NCBI RefSeq assembly: GCF_938039245.1
Contig: NZ_CALHVN010000022.1
Location: forward strand, 1 to 21,686
Length of the DNA stretch: 21,686 nucleotides
Direction of reading: 5' to 3'
Origin: an uncultured Campylobacter sp.
Lineage (GTDB): Bacteria; Campylobacterota; Campylobacteria; Campylobacterales; Campylobacteraceae
Shown piece after piece: positions 15,027-21,686 of this stretch; position 1 is the stretch's first letter; each line of letters begins with the position of its first letter. A model generated the notes under the pieces. The model was not told the DNA's origin and did no database searches. It worked only from the letters and a program-made list of their open reading frames with translations. A program made the translations under genes and the position numbers.

Positions 15027-15962
15027 TTAGGCTAGTGCGCCGCCGCAGCTTGACCCAGCACCTGCTGTACAGGCGTAGCAGTAGTCTCGAAAGACAATCT
15101 GCCTACCAAGCTCGCCGCTTTTAGCTAGCTCAAATATATCCTTTGCGCCGTGCGCCTTAAGCCCCTGCATCTGGTTAAAATCGCAATCATAAAGGGCTCC
15201 GTCATATCCAACTGAAATTTGCGCTCTACACATGATATTTTGCGCAGCATTTGGGTTAAAATTTGCTTCTAAAAGCTGCATATAAGGCTCTAATTTACCG
15301 CCTTTTTCAAGCGATCTTCTAAAACGTCCGATCGGCACGTTCGTGATCGTAAAAAGATGATCAAATTCCACACCAAAAGCACTTTTTAGCTCTCTTTTGT
15401 AGTCCGCTTCAAGCCCTGCTTGATCGCCTGGCAAAAACGCACCACTTGGGTTATAGACTAAATTTAGCACCAAATTTCCGCCCTTGCCATATCCTAGTGC
15501 ATTTAGCCTCTTTAGAGCTTCTATGGAGCCCTCAAACACGCCTCGCCCACGCATGCCATCGACGTTTTCTTCGGTGTAGCAAGGCAGGCTAGCGACTAGC
15601 TCCACGCCGTGATCTGCGTAAAATTTAGGCAGATCCTCATAGCCCTTTTCAAGTAGTATGGTTAAATTTGTTCGCACGATGATGTGAGGCGTGATCTTAG
15701 CGGCCTCATCTATAAACCAGCGAAAGTGCGCGTTCATCTCAGGTGCGCCGCCGGTGACATCAAGCGTGCTAAATTTATGTGCGCTAATCGCTTCTAAAAC
15801 AGCCTGCAAAGTCTCCTTACTCATCGTCTCCGTGCGCTTTGGCCCAGCCTCGACGTGGCAGTGCGAACAGGCGAGGTTGCATATCTTGCCTAGATTTACT
15901 TGTATCGTTGAAATTTTATCAGTATGCCTGATCTGCGGTGCTATGCGATCTGTGAAGTTCAT
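15027..15962 (-). CDS. arsS: radical SAM protein of the arsenosugar/selenodomain cluster (ArsS-like)
   Basis: 311 aa. Radical SAM motif C28-NLA-C32-SH-C35 follows VNLGKI. The GGxP-type motif is LDVTGGAPEMN, and the strand VRTNLTIL is typical of this family. The C-terminal DUF3641-type region has C-RAQISVGYDGALYDCDFNQ and ends CYAC-TAGAGSS-C306-GGALA. In the family (TIGR04167), ArsS acts with ArsM on dimethylarsenical to add the 5'-deoxyadenosyl group, giving the precursor of oxo-arsenosugars; some members carry selenocysteine in the C-terminal tail. Here the codon at the GSSxGG position is TGC, so plain Cys. The start at 15962 overlaps the Fe-S protein's stop (ATGA). Assignment to the family is solid; that it acts on arsenic here is inference. 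Confidence 0.88.
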   Translation of the reverse strand: MNFTDRIAPQIRHTDKISTIQVNLGKICNLACSHCHVEAGPKRTETMSKETLQAVLEAISAHKFSTLDVTGGAPEMNAHFRWFIDEAAKITPHIIVRTNLTILLEKGYEDLPKFYADHGVELVASLPCYTEENVDGMRGRGVFEGSIEALKRLNALGYGKGGNLVLNLVYNPSGAFLPGDQAGLEADYKRELKSAFGVEFDHLFTITNVPIGRFRRSLEKGGKLEPYMQLLEANFNPNAAQNIMCRAQISVGYDGALYDCDFNQMQGLKAHGAKDIFELAKSGELGRQIVFRDYCYACTAGAGSSCGGALA

Positions 15963-16921
15963 TTTCTATTCCTTTTGTAAAATTTTAAACTGAGTACATT
16001 TTTTAGATAAGCGGTGTTTGGCGCTTCGTTTACGCCACTCATTACCGTGGCAATATGCTTGATATTTTTCACGCCATTTTTGGCGAAATTTCCGCAGCAA
16101 GTGGCGCAGTAGGTGTAGAGATTTGGCAAATTTTTATCCTTGACGGCTTGCGGATATCCTGCGGCGATTTGCGGCTCGCTACTTTTTGCTAGTCCGCCAA
16201 GCCCACAGCAGTTTACATCATTAAAGCTATTTTTGAAATTTGGCACGTACTTTTTAAAGGTCTCAAAAATAGGCTTGTGGATGCGCTCAGGGCAGGGGTA
16301 AAAGATGTGTGCCTCCTCTGTGATCTCGCGGTTTAGACCAAGCTCTTCAAATTTCTCGTATATGGTTTTTATCTTGACATCCACCTTGTCTTTTAAAAAA
16401 TGGTAGCAGTTTGGACAGGCCAAAATGAGCGTCTCTACGCCCTTTGCAGCAAAGAGCTCGTTTAGATGTGCCTTTGTCTTGTCAAAATTTGCATTTGCTT
16501 CAAAAAGTGGCTTGCCGCAGCAGTCTATGCTAAAATCAACCCCCAAAGGCTCTAAAATTTCGATGATTTTTCTCGTGGTTTTAGGCAAAAAGCCCGGGAA
16601 ATTGCAGCCGAAAAAGACTAGCTCGCGGCTCTTTTTGGGCGAGTTGTTGGCGTAAAGATAGGGCGATTTTAAGAAATTTAGATAGCGAAACGGCTTTTTT
16701 ATCTGCTCTCTGTGCTTTAGCGCGATCTCGTTGCCGCTGATGTCTTTGGGGCAGACCTTGTAGCACTCGTCGCACAAAAAACAGCTAAATGCGAGATCTT
16801 TTCGCTTTGAAAAATCAAGCAAATTTATATCGTATTTGGTCAAAAACTCGCAGTGTTTCGTGCACGCTCCGCACTCTATGCAAAGCTCTGGCGGGTTTTT
16901 AATAACTTTTTGCGATCTCAT
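15959..16921 (-). CDS. (Fe-S)-binding protein with two CCG domains (HdrB/GlpC-like)
   Basis: About 320 aa. Two 4Fe-4S motifs: C19-IE-C22-GA-C25-TKH-C29 and C52-FL-C55-DE-C58-YKV-C62-P (numbering from an upstream ATG at 16936). Then two CCG (heterodisulfide-reductase-type) domains with IDCCGKPL, LACPNC and DVNCCGLGG, YCATCCGN. Such proteins pass electrons to thiol/disulfide or similar substrates; here they could reduce the ArsS radical SAM cluster or an As/Se intermediate (inference). Two starts are possible: ATG 16936 overlaps the glycosyltransferase gene by 38 bp, ATG 16921 (MRSQKVIKN) by 23 bp. I prefer 16921, as the shorter overlap leaves the Fe-S domain intact. Confidence 0.87.
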   Translation of the reverse strand: MRSQKVIKNPPELCIECGACTKHCEFLTKYDINLLDFSKRKDLAFSCFLCDECYKVCPKDISGNEIALKHREQIKKPFRYLNFLKSPYLYANNSPKKSRELVFFGCNFPGFLPKTTRKIIEILEPLGVDFSIDCCGKPLFEANANFDKTKAHLNELFAAKGVETLILACPNCYHFLKDKVDVKIKTIYEKFEELGLNREITEEAHIFYPCPERIHKPIFETFKKYVPNFKNSFNDVNCCGLGGLAKSSEPQIAAGYPQAVKDKNLPNLYTYCATCCGNFAKNGVKNIKHIATVMSGVNEAPNTAYLKNVLSLKFYKRNRK

Positions 16922-17603
16922 CAGCGCTAGCCCCATTTCTAAATTTATACTGCAAAATTTGCATTTTTATGAGCGTTTTTATGACGCCCTCACGCCTAAA
17001 TTTACGCGCGCTCGTCACTATATTTTGCCCTAGCTGGCAAAATTTCACACCAGATCTTTTTAACTTCATACTTAGCTTATAATCCTCCATAATTGCTAAA
17101 TTTTCAAAGCCGCCAACTGCGTTAAAAAGGCCTTTTTGTATAAAAATCCCCTGATCTCCAAAGGCGATATTTCTAAACTTTACGCGTAAATTTGAACCAA
17201 GTGCGATCAAATTTAAAAGCACCCCGTCCTCATCAAATTTAAGCCTAAAACAGCCTGCCTCACAGCGATCAAGCGCCCTCTCAGCGACCAAAATCGCCCC
17301 CTCATCATAAAAGGCGCTATCAGCGTGCAAAAAGAGAAGCTTCTCAAATTTTGCCACACTCGCCCCAGCGTCTAGCTGAGCGCCTCTGCCTTTTTTGCAA
17401 GGTAAAATTTTAAATCTCTCAGGCGAGAAAAATTTGCTCAAATTTAGCGCTAAATCAAAATTTTTGCCCTCATAGAAATTTGGCTCACTAGCATCAGCAA
17501 ATATCACTTCAAATTCACCTTTTTGAGCTGCCAAAATAGCACAAAAACACTCCAAATTTTCGCATGGCTCGTTATAGATCGGAGTTATTACCGAGATCGC
17601 CAC
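16899..17603 (-). CDS. TIGR04283-type glycosyltransferase (rSAM/selenodomain-associated transferase 2)
   Basis: 234-aa family 2 glycosyltransferase. SVITPIYNE (4-12) is the nucleotide-sugar-binding start; then ILPCKKGRGAQLDAGA (66-81), LLFLHADS (89-96, with the family's HAD in place of DxD), IAFGDQGIFI (146-155) and IMEDYKLSMKLKRSG (171-185). These are the diagnostic blocks of the TIGR04283 group that travels with ArsS. It probably transfers a sugar to the ArsS product; NCBI names it an arsenosugar-biosynthesis glycosyltransferase. Start is GTG 17603 with AAGGG nine bases upstream; it overlaps the upstream TVP38 gene by 32 bp. Confidence 0.87.
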   Translation of the reverse strand: MAISVITPIYNEPCENLECFCAILAAQKGEFEVIFADASEPNFYEGKNFDLALNLSKFFSPERFKILPCKKGRGAQLDAGASVAKFEKLLFLHADSAFYDEGAILVAERALDRCEAGCFRLKFDEDGVLLNLIALGSNLRVKFRNIAFGDQGIFIQKGLFNAVGGFENLAIMEDYKLSMKLKRSGVKFCQLGQNIVTSARKFRREGVIKTLIKMQILQYKFRNGASADEIAKSY

Positions 17604-18261
17604 GTTTTGCCCTTATCCTTTTTGCGCCCCAGCTAGAAAGCACCACAAGCACTACCATCAAAACGCAGGCGATGATAAAGCCGTTTGAGCGCATATCAAG
17701 GGCTTTTTCGCCCAAATTTACCATTATAAATGTTGCTGGCACGATGCCTACAAAGGTCGCCACCACGTAGTCACGCAGACTCACGTTCATCACGCCACAT
17801 GCGTAGTTTAGGGCGTTATACGGCACAAGCGGCATTAGGCGAAGGATCAAAATCAGGCTAAATTTACCACCAGGCTCGCCAAGTGTTTTTAAAATTTTGC
17901 TCTTTGAGTTTTGCGTGAAGTCACTAACGGCGCGAAATCCCAAAAATCTTGCGATATAAAACATCAAAACCGAGTTTATCATCGCACCTATTATGGTGTA
18001 TAAACTGCCAGCAAATAGCCCAAATGCCGCACCTGCAACGACAGCCAAAATCGGCACTGGAAATAAAAATATCGGCAAGATAGCAAAGCATAGGACATAG
18101 ATCATCGGAGCAAATAGTACATGCTCGCCGATGAGCTCACGAAGCTCGCTAACGCCGATCTTTTGCATCAAAAATACAGCCACGAGTATGATCGCGGCGA
18201 TGATAGCAAATTTAAACAGCCTTGTTTGCTTCAAGCTGTGCCTTTTTCGCCTTTTTATCAT
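17572..18261 (-). CDS. TVP38/TMEM64 (VTT/DedA superfamily) membrane protein 2
   Basis: 229-aa polytopic membrane protein, with hydrophobic spans near 18-31, 48-90, 92-106, 132-150, 163-180 and 192-210. The VTT-domain signature is present: PVPILAVVAGAAFGLFAGSL (68-87), then RLMPLVPYNALNYACG (140-155) and ATFVGIVPATFI. Members are thought to move lipids or small solutes; none is biochemically pinned down in this cluster. The longest frame starts at 18261 and overlaps the upstream gene by 50 bp. A TTG at 18234 (residue 10) has AAGG six bases upstream and a 23-bp overlap, and may be the true start. It is a tandem relative, not a copy, of the next gene upstream. Confidence 0.85.
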   Translation of the reverse strand: MIKRRKRHSLKQTRLFKFAIIAAIILVAVFLMQKIGVSELRELIGEHVLFAPMIYVLCFAILPIFLFPVPILAVVAGAAFGLFAGSLYTIIGAMINSVLMFYIARFLGFRAVSDFTQNSKSKILKTLGEPGGKFSLILILRLMPLVPYNALNYACGVMNVSLRDYVVATFVGIVPATFIMVNLGEKALDMRSNGFIIACVLMVVLVVLSSWGAKRIRAKRGDLGNNSDL

Positions 18262-18922
18262 CTAAAATTTTCTTTGCGACGTAGGCTACGATCGAGAAGG
18301 CAAATAGCATGGTAAGACCGATAAATAAAATTTTGCCACCGCCCATCAAACTGCCGCCAAAATACGAATATACAATGGTCGCAGGAAGCTGGCCGATACC
18401 AGTCGCCCAGAAAAATCCCCAAAATCTCATCGATGTAAGCCCTGCTGCGTAGCTCACTAGGTCAAAGCTCACAAATGGCAGCAAACGGCAGACGATGATC
18501 GTGTGCTTGCCAAATCTCGTGAAAAACTCGTCCGTAGCTGCAAGCGCCTTTTTGCCAGTTAGCTTTTCAACGACGTCGCGACCTAAAATGCGTGCTATGT
18601 AAAAGCAAAGCGCAGCGCCCACCATAGCCGAGCTCCACGATAGCACAGCGCCCCAGACCCAGCCAAATATCATCGCATTTGAAAGCGTGATGAGAAACGC
18701 AGGCACTGGCGCCATGATGCTTTGAAGCACCATCAAAAAAAAGCTCACGCAAGCTGCTGTCGTCTTGTCAAAGCTTTGCAAATAAGCATAGACTTCGTTT
18801 AGGTCAAATTTGCTAAGCATCACGACTGAGTCGGTGATCTGCTTATTTACTGCAGGGATAAAAAAGTATGCCAGCGCGACTATTGCGACGGCGACTAGGA
18901 GAAAAATTTGGGATTTTTTCAT
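18212..18922 (-). CDS. TVP38/TMEM64 (VTT/DedA superfamily) membrane protein 1
   Basis: 236 aa with an N-terminal hydrophobic span (4-22) and five or so others. The signature block is RLLPFVSFDLVSYAAGLTSM (about 142-161), then ATGIGQLPATIVYSYFGG, the canonical 'R.iPf.pfd.vsY.aGl…..iG.lPa.ivy…G' of the family. PVPAFLITLSNAMIFGWVWG is the conserved first re-entrant segment. Same family as the following gene but clearly diverged. The start at 18922 overlaps the transferase-kinase fusion by ATGA. Two different TVP38 proteins side by side suggest a heteromeric carrier (inference). Confidence 0.88.
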   Translation of the reverse strand: MKKSQIFLLVAVAIVALAYFFIPAVNKQITDSVVMLSKFDLNEVYAYLQSFDKTTAACVSFFLMVLQSIMAPVPAFLITLSNAMIFGWVWGAVLSWSSAMVGAALCFYIARILGRDVVEKLTGKKALAATDEFFTRFGKHTIIVCRLLPFVSFDLVSYAAGLTSMRFWGFFWATGIGQLPATIVYSYFGGSLMGGGKILFIGLTMLFAFSIVAYVAKKILDDKKAKKAQLEANKAV

Positions 18923-20430
18923 CTAAATTCCTTAAAATATTGTTGTAAATTCGACAAAAACTTGTCGCTAAGATAGGCTTTTATCTTGTTAAAAGTGTAT
19001 TCATTTTTAATGGCTCTAGCACCGTTGTACTCGACAAATGCCATCGCGCACCAGCTTGTTCCTCGCAAGCAAGTCATCGTAAAATACTCTTTAAATTTTC
19101 GCCTATTTATCATTTTTTTCGAGTAGTTTTCATATAAATTTATAAATTTTTCTATCTCATCAGCGCTAAATATCACATCCGTCTTCCAAAATGTGGTTGT
19201 TGGCACGCTAAAATGCGCTAGATCTTGCTCACACTCGCCGATTATCGGCTTTTCCCAGTCGATGATATATGAGGCATCCTTGCCGATGATGAAATTTGCA
19301 GAGTTTAGCTCGGTATTTATGATACAAGGCTCCTCTATCTCGCGCTCAAGGTCAAATTTCTTTGCTATTTTTAAGAAAAATTCGATCATCTCAGCGGTTT
19401 TTGGCTGGGCTAAATTTGAGTCAAGATAGACATTAGCCATCTTTTCACACTCTTCAAACATCGCTTTTAATGGCTTTTGCGCAGTGATTAGGCTGTGATT
19501 TGACGGGATCTTGACTGAGTGCACGCTAGCAAGCAAACTTGCCGCTGTCTCGAGATCGCTCTCGTATCTTAGCGCACGCCCTTTTAAAAACTCCATACTC
19601 ATCGCCCCTCGCGGTAAAAATGGGCTTGGCTCGTAGTACTCTAGCGGCGCTGGCGTGACCTTTGAGCTTTGTAAAATTTTAAGCGCATCAAATTCATATT
19701 TTATTTGATTTTCAAGCACCATTTGCGACTTTGTATTTATTCGAAATACATTTTGACCACCTTTGCGAAATTTGTAGTTTATGTTGTATTCGCCGTTAGC
19801 AAGGGGCTTTATAGCACTTGGTCGCACACCCAAAATATAAGCGAAAATATCCTCTTTTGTGTCGATATCACGAAGCGGTTTAAATTTAACGTAGTTTAAA
19901 TTTAGCTCTTCAAATTTAGCGCAAACCCCTTCGCATACGCTATCGAGCAAAGAGTAGTCGCTTGAGAAAATTTCATCTCTTAAGCTGGCGCTTCTTAGAG
20001 CGATAGCGCAGTATCCGCCATCAAGCGTTGGGGCGATAGCGGCATCGTTTTTACCAAGTGCTTTAAAATAGCTATTAAAGCCTTGAGCGGTGAAATTTAC
20101 AATGTCGCTACCAATTAGTAAAATTTGCTCATACCCAAGCGTTTTTACATGTTTAAAGGCTTCTAGCATTCGCTCGCTTAGTGAGCCCTCGCTTTGGGCA
20201 ATAAACTCATACTTCTTGCCTAAAATTTGCTCTAAAATTTTAGCCTTATCGCTTGGCGTAAAAAAGATGAAAATTTTGACGTTTTTTAGTTTTTGAAGCT
20301 TAGTGTTTATATCTTTTAGTAAAAATTTATGCAAATTTGCTGCTTGCTGTGGCGTCAAAAAGTCAAGTAGCCTAGTTTTGGTCTTACCAGCGATCGGAGC
20401 TCTGGTAAAAAGTATCAGCGCTTTTTTCAA
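18919..20430 (-). CDS. fusion of TIGR04282 (DUF2064) transferase and APH-like kinase
   Basis: 503 aa, two domains. Residues 1-200 are the TIGR04282 (rSAM/selenodomain-associated transferase 1) domain: ILFTRAPIAGKTKTR (6-20), SLSERMLEAF (83-92), ILLIGSDI (103-110), PTLDGGYCAIAL (134-145) and PLRDIDTKEDI (185-195). Residues about 205-500 are a choline-kinase/aminoglycoside-phosphotransferase-like fold: GEYNINYKF…GGQNVFRINT, then YIIDWEKP (387-394) and DLAHF (403-407). The catalytic HxDxxxxN motif reads N372-T-E374-L-N-S-A-N379, so His is Asn and the catalytic Asp is Glu. The metal-binding D391 and N379 remain. Start is TTG 20430 with AGGGG upstream, overlapping the previous stop (TCAA). The linked activity presumably makes and phosphorylates, or binds, a sugar intermediate. 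Confidence 0.85.
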   Translation of the reverse strand: MKKALILFTRAPIAGKTKTRLLDFLTPQQAANLHKFLLKDINTKLQKLKNVKIFIFFTPSDKAKILEQILGKKYEFIAQSEGSLSERMLEAFKHVKTLGYEQILLIGSDIVNFTAQGFNSYFKALGKNDAAIAPTLDGGYCAIALRSASLRDEIFSSDYSLLDSVCEGVCAKFEELNLNYVKFKPLRDIDTKEDIFAYILGVRPSAIKPLANGEYNINYKFRKGGQNVFRINTKSQMVLENQIKYEFDALKILQSSKVTPAPLEYYEPSPFLPRGAMSMEFLKGRALRYESDLETAASLLASVHSVKIPSNHSLITAQKPLKAMFEECEKMANVYLDSNLAQPKTAEMIEFFLKIAKKFDLEREIEEPCIINTELNSANFIIGKDASYIIDWEKPIIGECEQDLAHFSVPTTTFWKTDVIFSADEIEKFINLYENYSKKMINRRKFKEYFTMTCLRGTSWCAMAFVEYNGARAIKNEYTFNKIKAYLSDKFLSNLQQYFKEFR

Positions 20431-20804
20431 ATTTTGCCCCTAAAGAGGGTAAATTTAAATAAAAAAAAGATATTTAGAAAGGTTAAAATTCCCAAAAATA
20501 GGTACTTTACTTGAGCTAGAGTTAAAATTTCTAAATAGCTCTCTTTGATGAGATAAAAGAGTAGCTCTTGCTTGCCAAGCCAAAGTGTGACTAAAAAGAG
20601 CAAACTTTGGCTAAAAACTAGCGCAAAAACAGCCGTATGCTTTTGAAAGAGCCCGTAAAGTAGTCCCGCCACAAAAAATCCAGCCACGATATAGCGGTTG
20701 TGCACGCGCATCTCGAGCCAAACTGATAGCGAGACTAAAAGCGCTGTGCTAAGCCCTAAAAGCAAAGCGCAAAACGCGTAGTATAGGGCTCTAAGGGCGT
20801 GCAT
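20427..20804 (-). CDS. small polytopic membrane protein, family not recognised
   Basis: 125 aa with four hydrophobic spans (about 8-28, 38-54, 58-76 and 98-118). No signature motif was recognised, and it is not a known symporter subunit. It ends in a basic KFTLFRGKI tail at the membrane face. It is bracketed by overlaps with both neighbours (20804 TGATG; 20427-20430), so it is an integral part of the operon, possibly an anchor or partner for the secreted YdjY-type protein or the TVP38 proteins. Confidence 0.75.
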   Translation of the reverse strand: MHALRALYYAFCALLLGLSTALLVSLSVWLEMRVHNRYIVAGFFVAGLLYGLFQKHTAVFALVFSQSLLFLVTLWLGKQELLFYLIKESYLEILTLAQVKYLFLGILTFLNIFFLFKFTLFRGKI

Positions 20805-21442
20805 CAGTTTGCAACCCTAAAGCTTATAGCTACAAATGTGCCATCAGGCGGTAAAACGTCTTTGTTGCCGTGAAATACGACTTCGTTGCGTTTTTCAACT
20901 GCGCCGTGAGTGTAGGTATGGTTTGAGATGATGCCGACTGAGCAGCTATCTAGGCAAGCGATGCAGCCGGTGTTAAAGCTCTTTGCGGTCGCTTCGTTGC
21001 CGCCAAAACGCATGTCGATTTGTTTGCCGTTACTATCTGTGATGACTTCGTTGATGTCGTAGCTTTTTGGTGCGCCGTTCCATGTTACTTCGATCTTGAT
21101 CTTATCGCCTTCAACGTGTGTTTCAGGGCCATTTTTTAGGGTCATGTTGTTGCCTGGTTTGGCGCCTATTTTTTTCATAGCTTGATAGAAGTCGTTTTGA
21201 TTTGCAAGTGCGATAAACACAGGCTTATCGCCAAATCTTCCATCTTTGAAAACTACTGCGTGGCGAGTGTTTTCAGTAAAATACTTGCCATTTACCTTGG
21301 CTAAAACAGTGATAGTTTTGGCGCTTTCATCTACCACCATCGGATTTTGAGCGCTTACTACGCCAACTTGATCGTCGCTAGCTTGAACGCTTGCGGTAAA
21401 AAACAGACTAAAAATAGCCATAAAAATAGCTTTTTTAAACAT
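20804..21442 (-). CDS. YdjY-domain secreted Cys-cluster protein
   Basis: 212 aa, first gene of the operon. Signal peptide 1-21 (AIFMAIFSLFFTASVQA, cut near A21-S22). The mature protein matches the YdjY domain: NPMVVDESAKTITVLAKVNGKY, the 'TRHAVVFKDG' strand, the TWNGAPKSYDINEVI block, and a metal- or cluster-binding segment GC160-IA-C163-LDS-C167-SVGIISNHTYTHG (Cys and His). It is therefore a periplasmic protein, perhaps binding Fe-S or another metal(loid); its exact role is unknown. It has an AAAGG site 8 bases before ATG 21442. Confidence 0.85.
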   Translation of the reverse strand: MFKKAIFMAIFSLFFTASVQASDDQVGVVSAQNPMVVDESAKTITVLAKVNGKYFTENTRHAVVFKDGRFGDKPVFIALANQNDFYQAMKKIGAKPGNNMTLKNGPETHVEGDKIKIEVTWNGAPKSYDINEVITDSNGKQIDMRFGGNEATAKSFNTGCIACLDSCSVGIISNHTYTHGAVEKRNEVVFHGNKDVLPPDGTFVAISFRVAN

Positions 21443-21449
21443 ATTAGTG

Positions 21450-21548
21450 CCTTTCTGTGAAGAAAATTTGAAATTTGATTTACGAAAACTTTAGAGAATT
21501 TGTAAATGTTGCAGGCGAACCTCGCCTAAAAAATATTTTTGAATTATA
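21450..21548 (-). promoter_or_regulatory. promoter and structured 5' leader of the 12-gene operon
   Basis: The minus-strand -10 is TATAAT (21548-21543) in a T/A-rich upstream run, as in epsilonproteobacterial sigma-70 promoters. It gives a leader of about 95 nt. A hairpin AGGCGA-GGT-TCGCCT (21527-21513) lies near the 5' end of that leader, not followed by U, so it may be an RNA regulatory or stability element, not a terminator. The ribosome site AAAGG (21454-21450) precedes ATG 21442. Confidence 0.55.
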
Positions 21549-21634
21549 TTTTGTTTAAAATAAAAATAGTATGAAAATCTAGTTATCCGTATAAACACTG
21601 GACTTATCACACTTTATCAAGGTCGAAACCAATC

Positions 21635-21656
21635 AATTTACTACTAATTTACTACT
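21635..21656. repeat. 11-bp tandem direct repeat upstream of the operon promoter
   Basis: AATTTACTACT occurs twice back to back (21635-21645 and 21646-21656), about 90 bp upstream of the -10. It could be a regulator-binding site. Chance duplication in AT-rich DNA is the alternative. Confidence 0.35.
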
Positions 21657-21686
21657 TATGAATGAGCTTTGATACGACGATTTATC

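Overview
The window looks like chromosomal DNA of a Campylobacter, most likely of the C. concisus/showae/curvus group. The evidence is low to moderate GC, the pervasive AAATTT-type words, AAGG-type ribosome sites, and the kind of genes present. The species is an inference.

It has three parts. (1) Positions 1-811 are a gene graveyard: a TonB-dependent siderophore-receptor remnant with an internal deletion, abutting the tail of an IS transposase whose catalytic Glu has become Lys, then a 45-bp 3' half of a CAU-anticodon tRNA that looks like an integration (att) scar. (2) About 0.9-11.3 kb is an AT-rich, ATA-rich mobile island. It carries a long tyrosine recombinase, a tightly coupled pair of unrecognised genes (1269 aa cytoplasmic plus 454 aa membrane-anchored), a Phd/YefM-ParE toxin-antitoxin pair, seven exact-period 19-bp tandem repeats followed by three perfect hairpins (plasmid-origin or centromere-like), a type I restriction-modification locus collapsed to its two ends (hsdM start joined to hsdR end), and a MobV-type relaxase preceded by a 26-codon leader ORF that overlaps the relaxase start. 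This reads as an integrated mobilizable plasmid or IME. No rep gene is visible.

(3) 11.5-21.4 kb on the minus strand is one compact operon of 12 genes (21442 down to 11544), nearly all overlapping or spaced by a few bases. It contains the gene set known as the radical SAM/'selenodomain' or arsenosugar biosynthesis cluster: a YdjY-type secreted protein, a small membrane protein, a TIGR04282 transferase fused to an APH-like kinase, two TVP38/TMEM64 membrane proteins, a TIGR04283 glycosyltransferase, an Fe-S/CCG-domain protein, the radical SAM protein ArsS, a C_GCAxxG_C_C protein, a sodium:solute symporter, a degenerate metallophosphoesterase, and a twin-rhodanese lipoprotein. No arsM methyltransferase is visible here, so the true substrate (arsenic, selenium or something else) is open.

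How the parts work together: the recombinase, relaxase and iteron-like array point to acquisition by integration or mobilization, with the TA pair stabilising the island. The ars-like operon probably makes and moves a modified sugar: radical SAM chemistry by ArsS, glycosyl or nucleotidyl transfer by the TIGR04282/04283 enzymes, phosphorylation or dephosphorylation by the APH and phosphoesterase domains, electron supply by the Fe-S proteins, and transport by the symporter. The tRNA scar faces the island, but no intact partner tRNA lies in the window, so the island's right edge, and whether the ars-like operon belongs to it, cannot be settled here.
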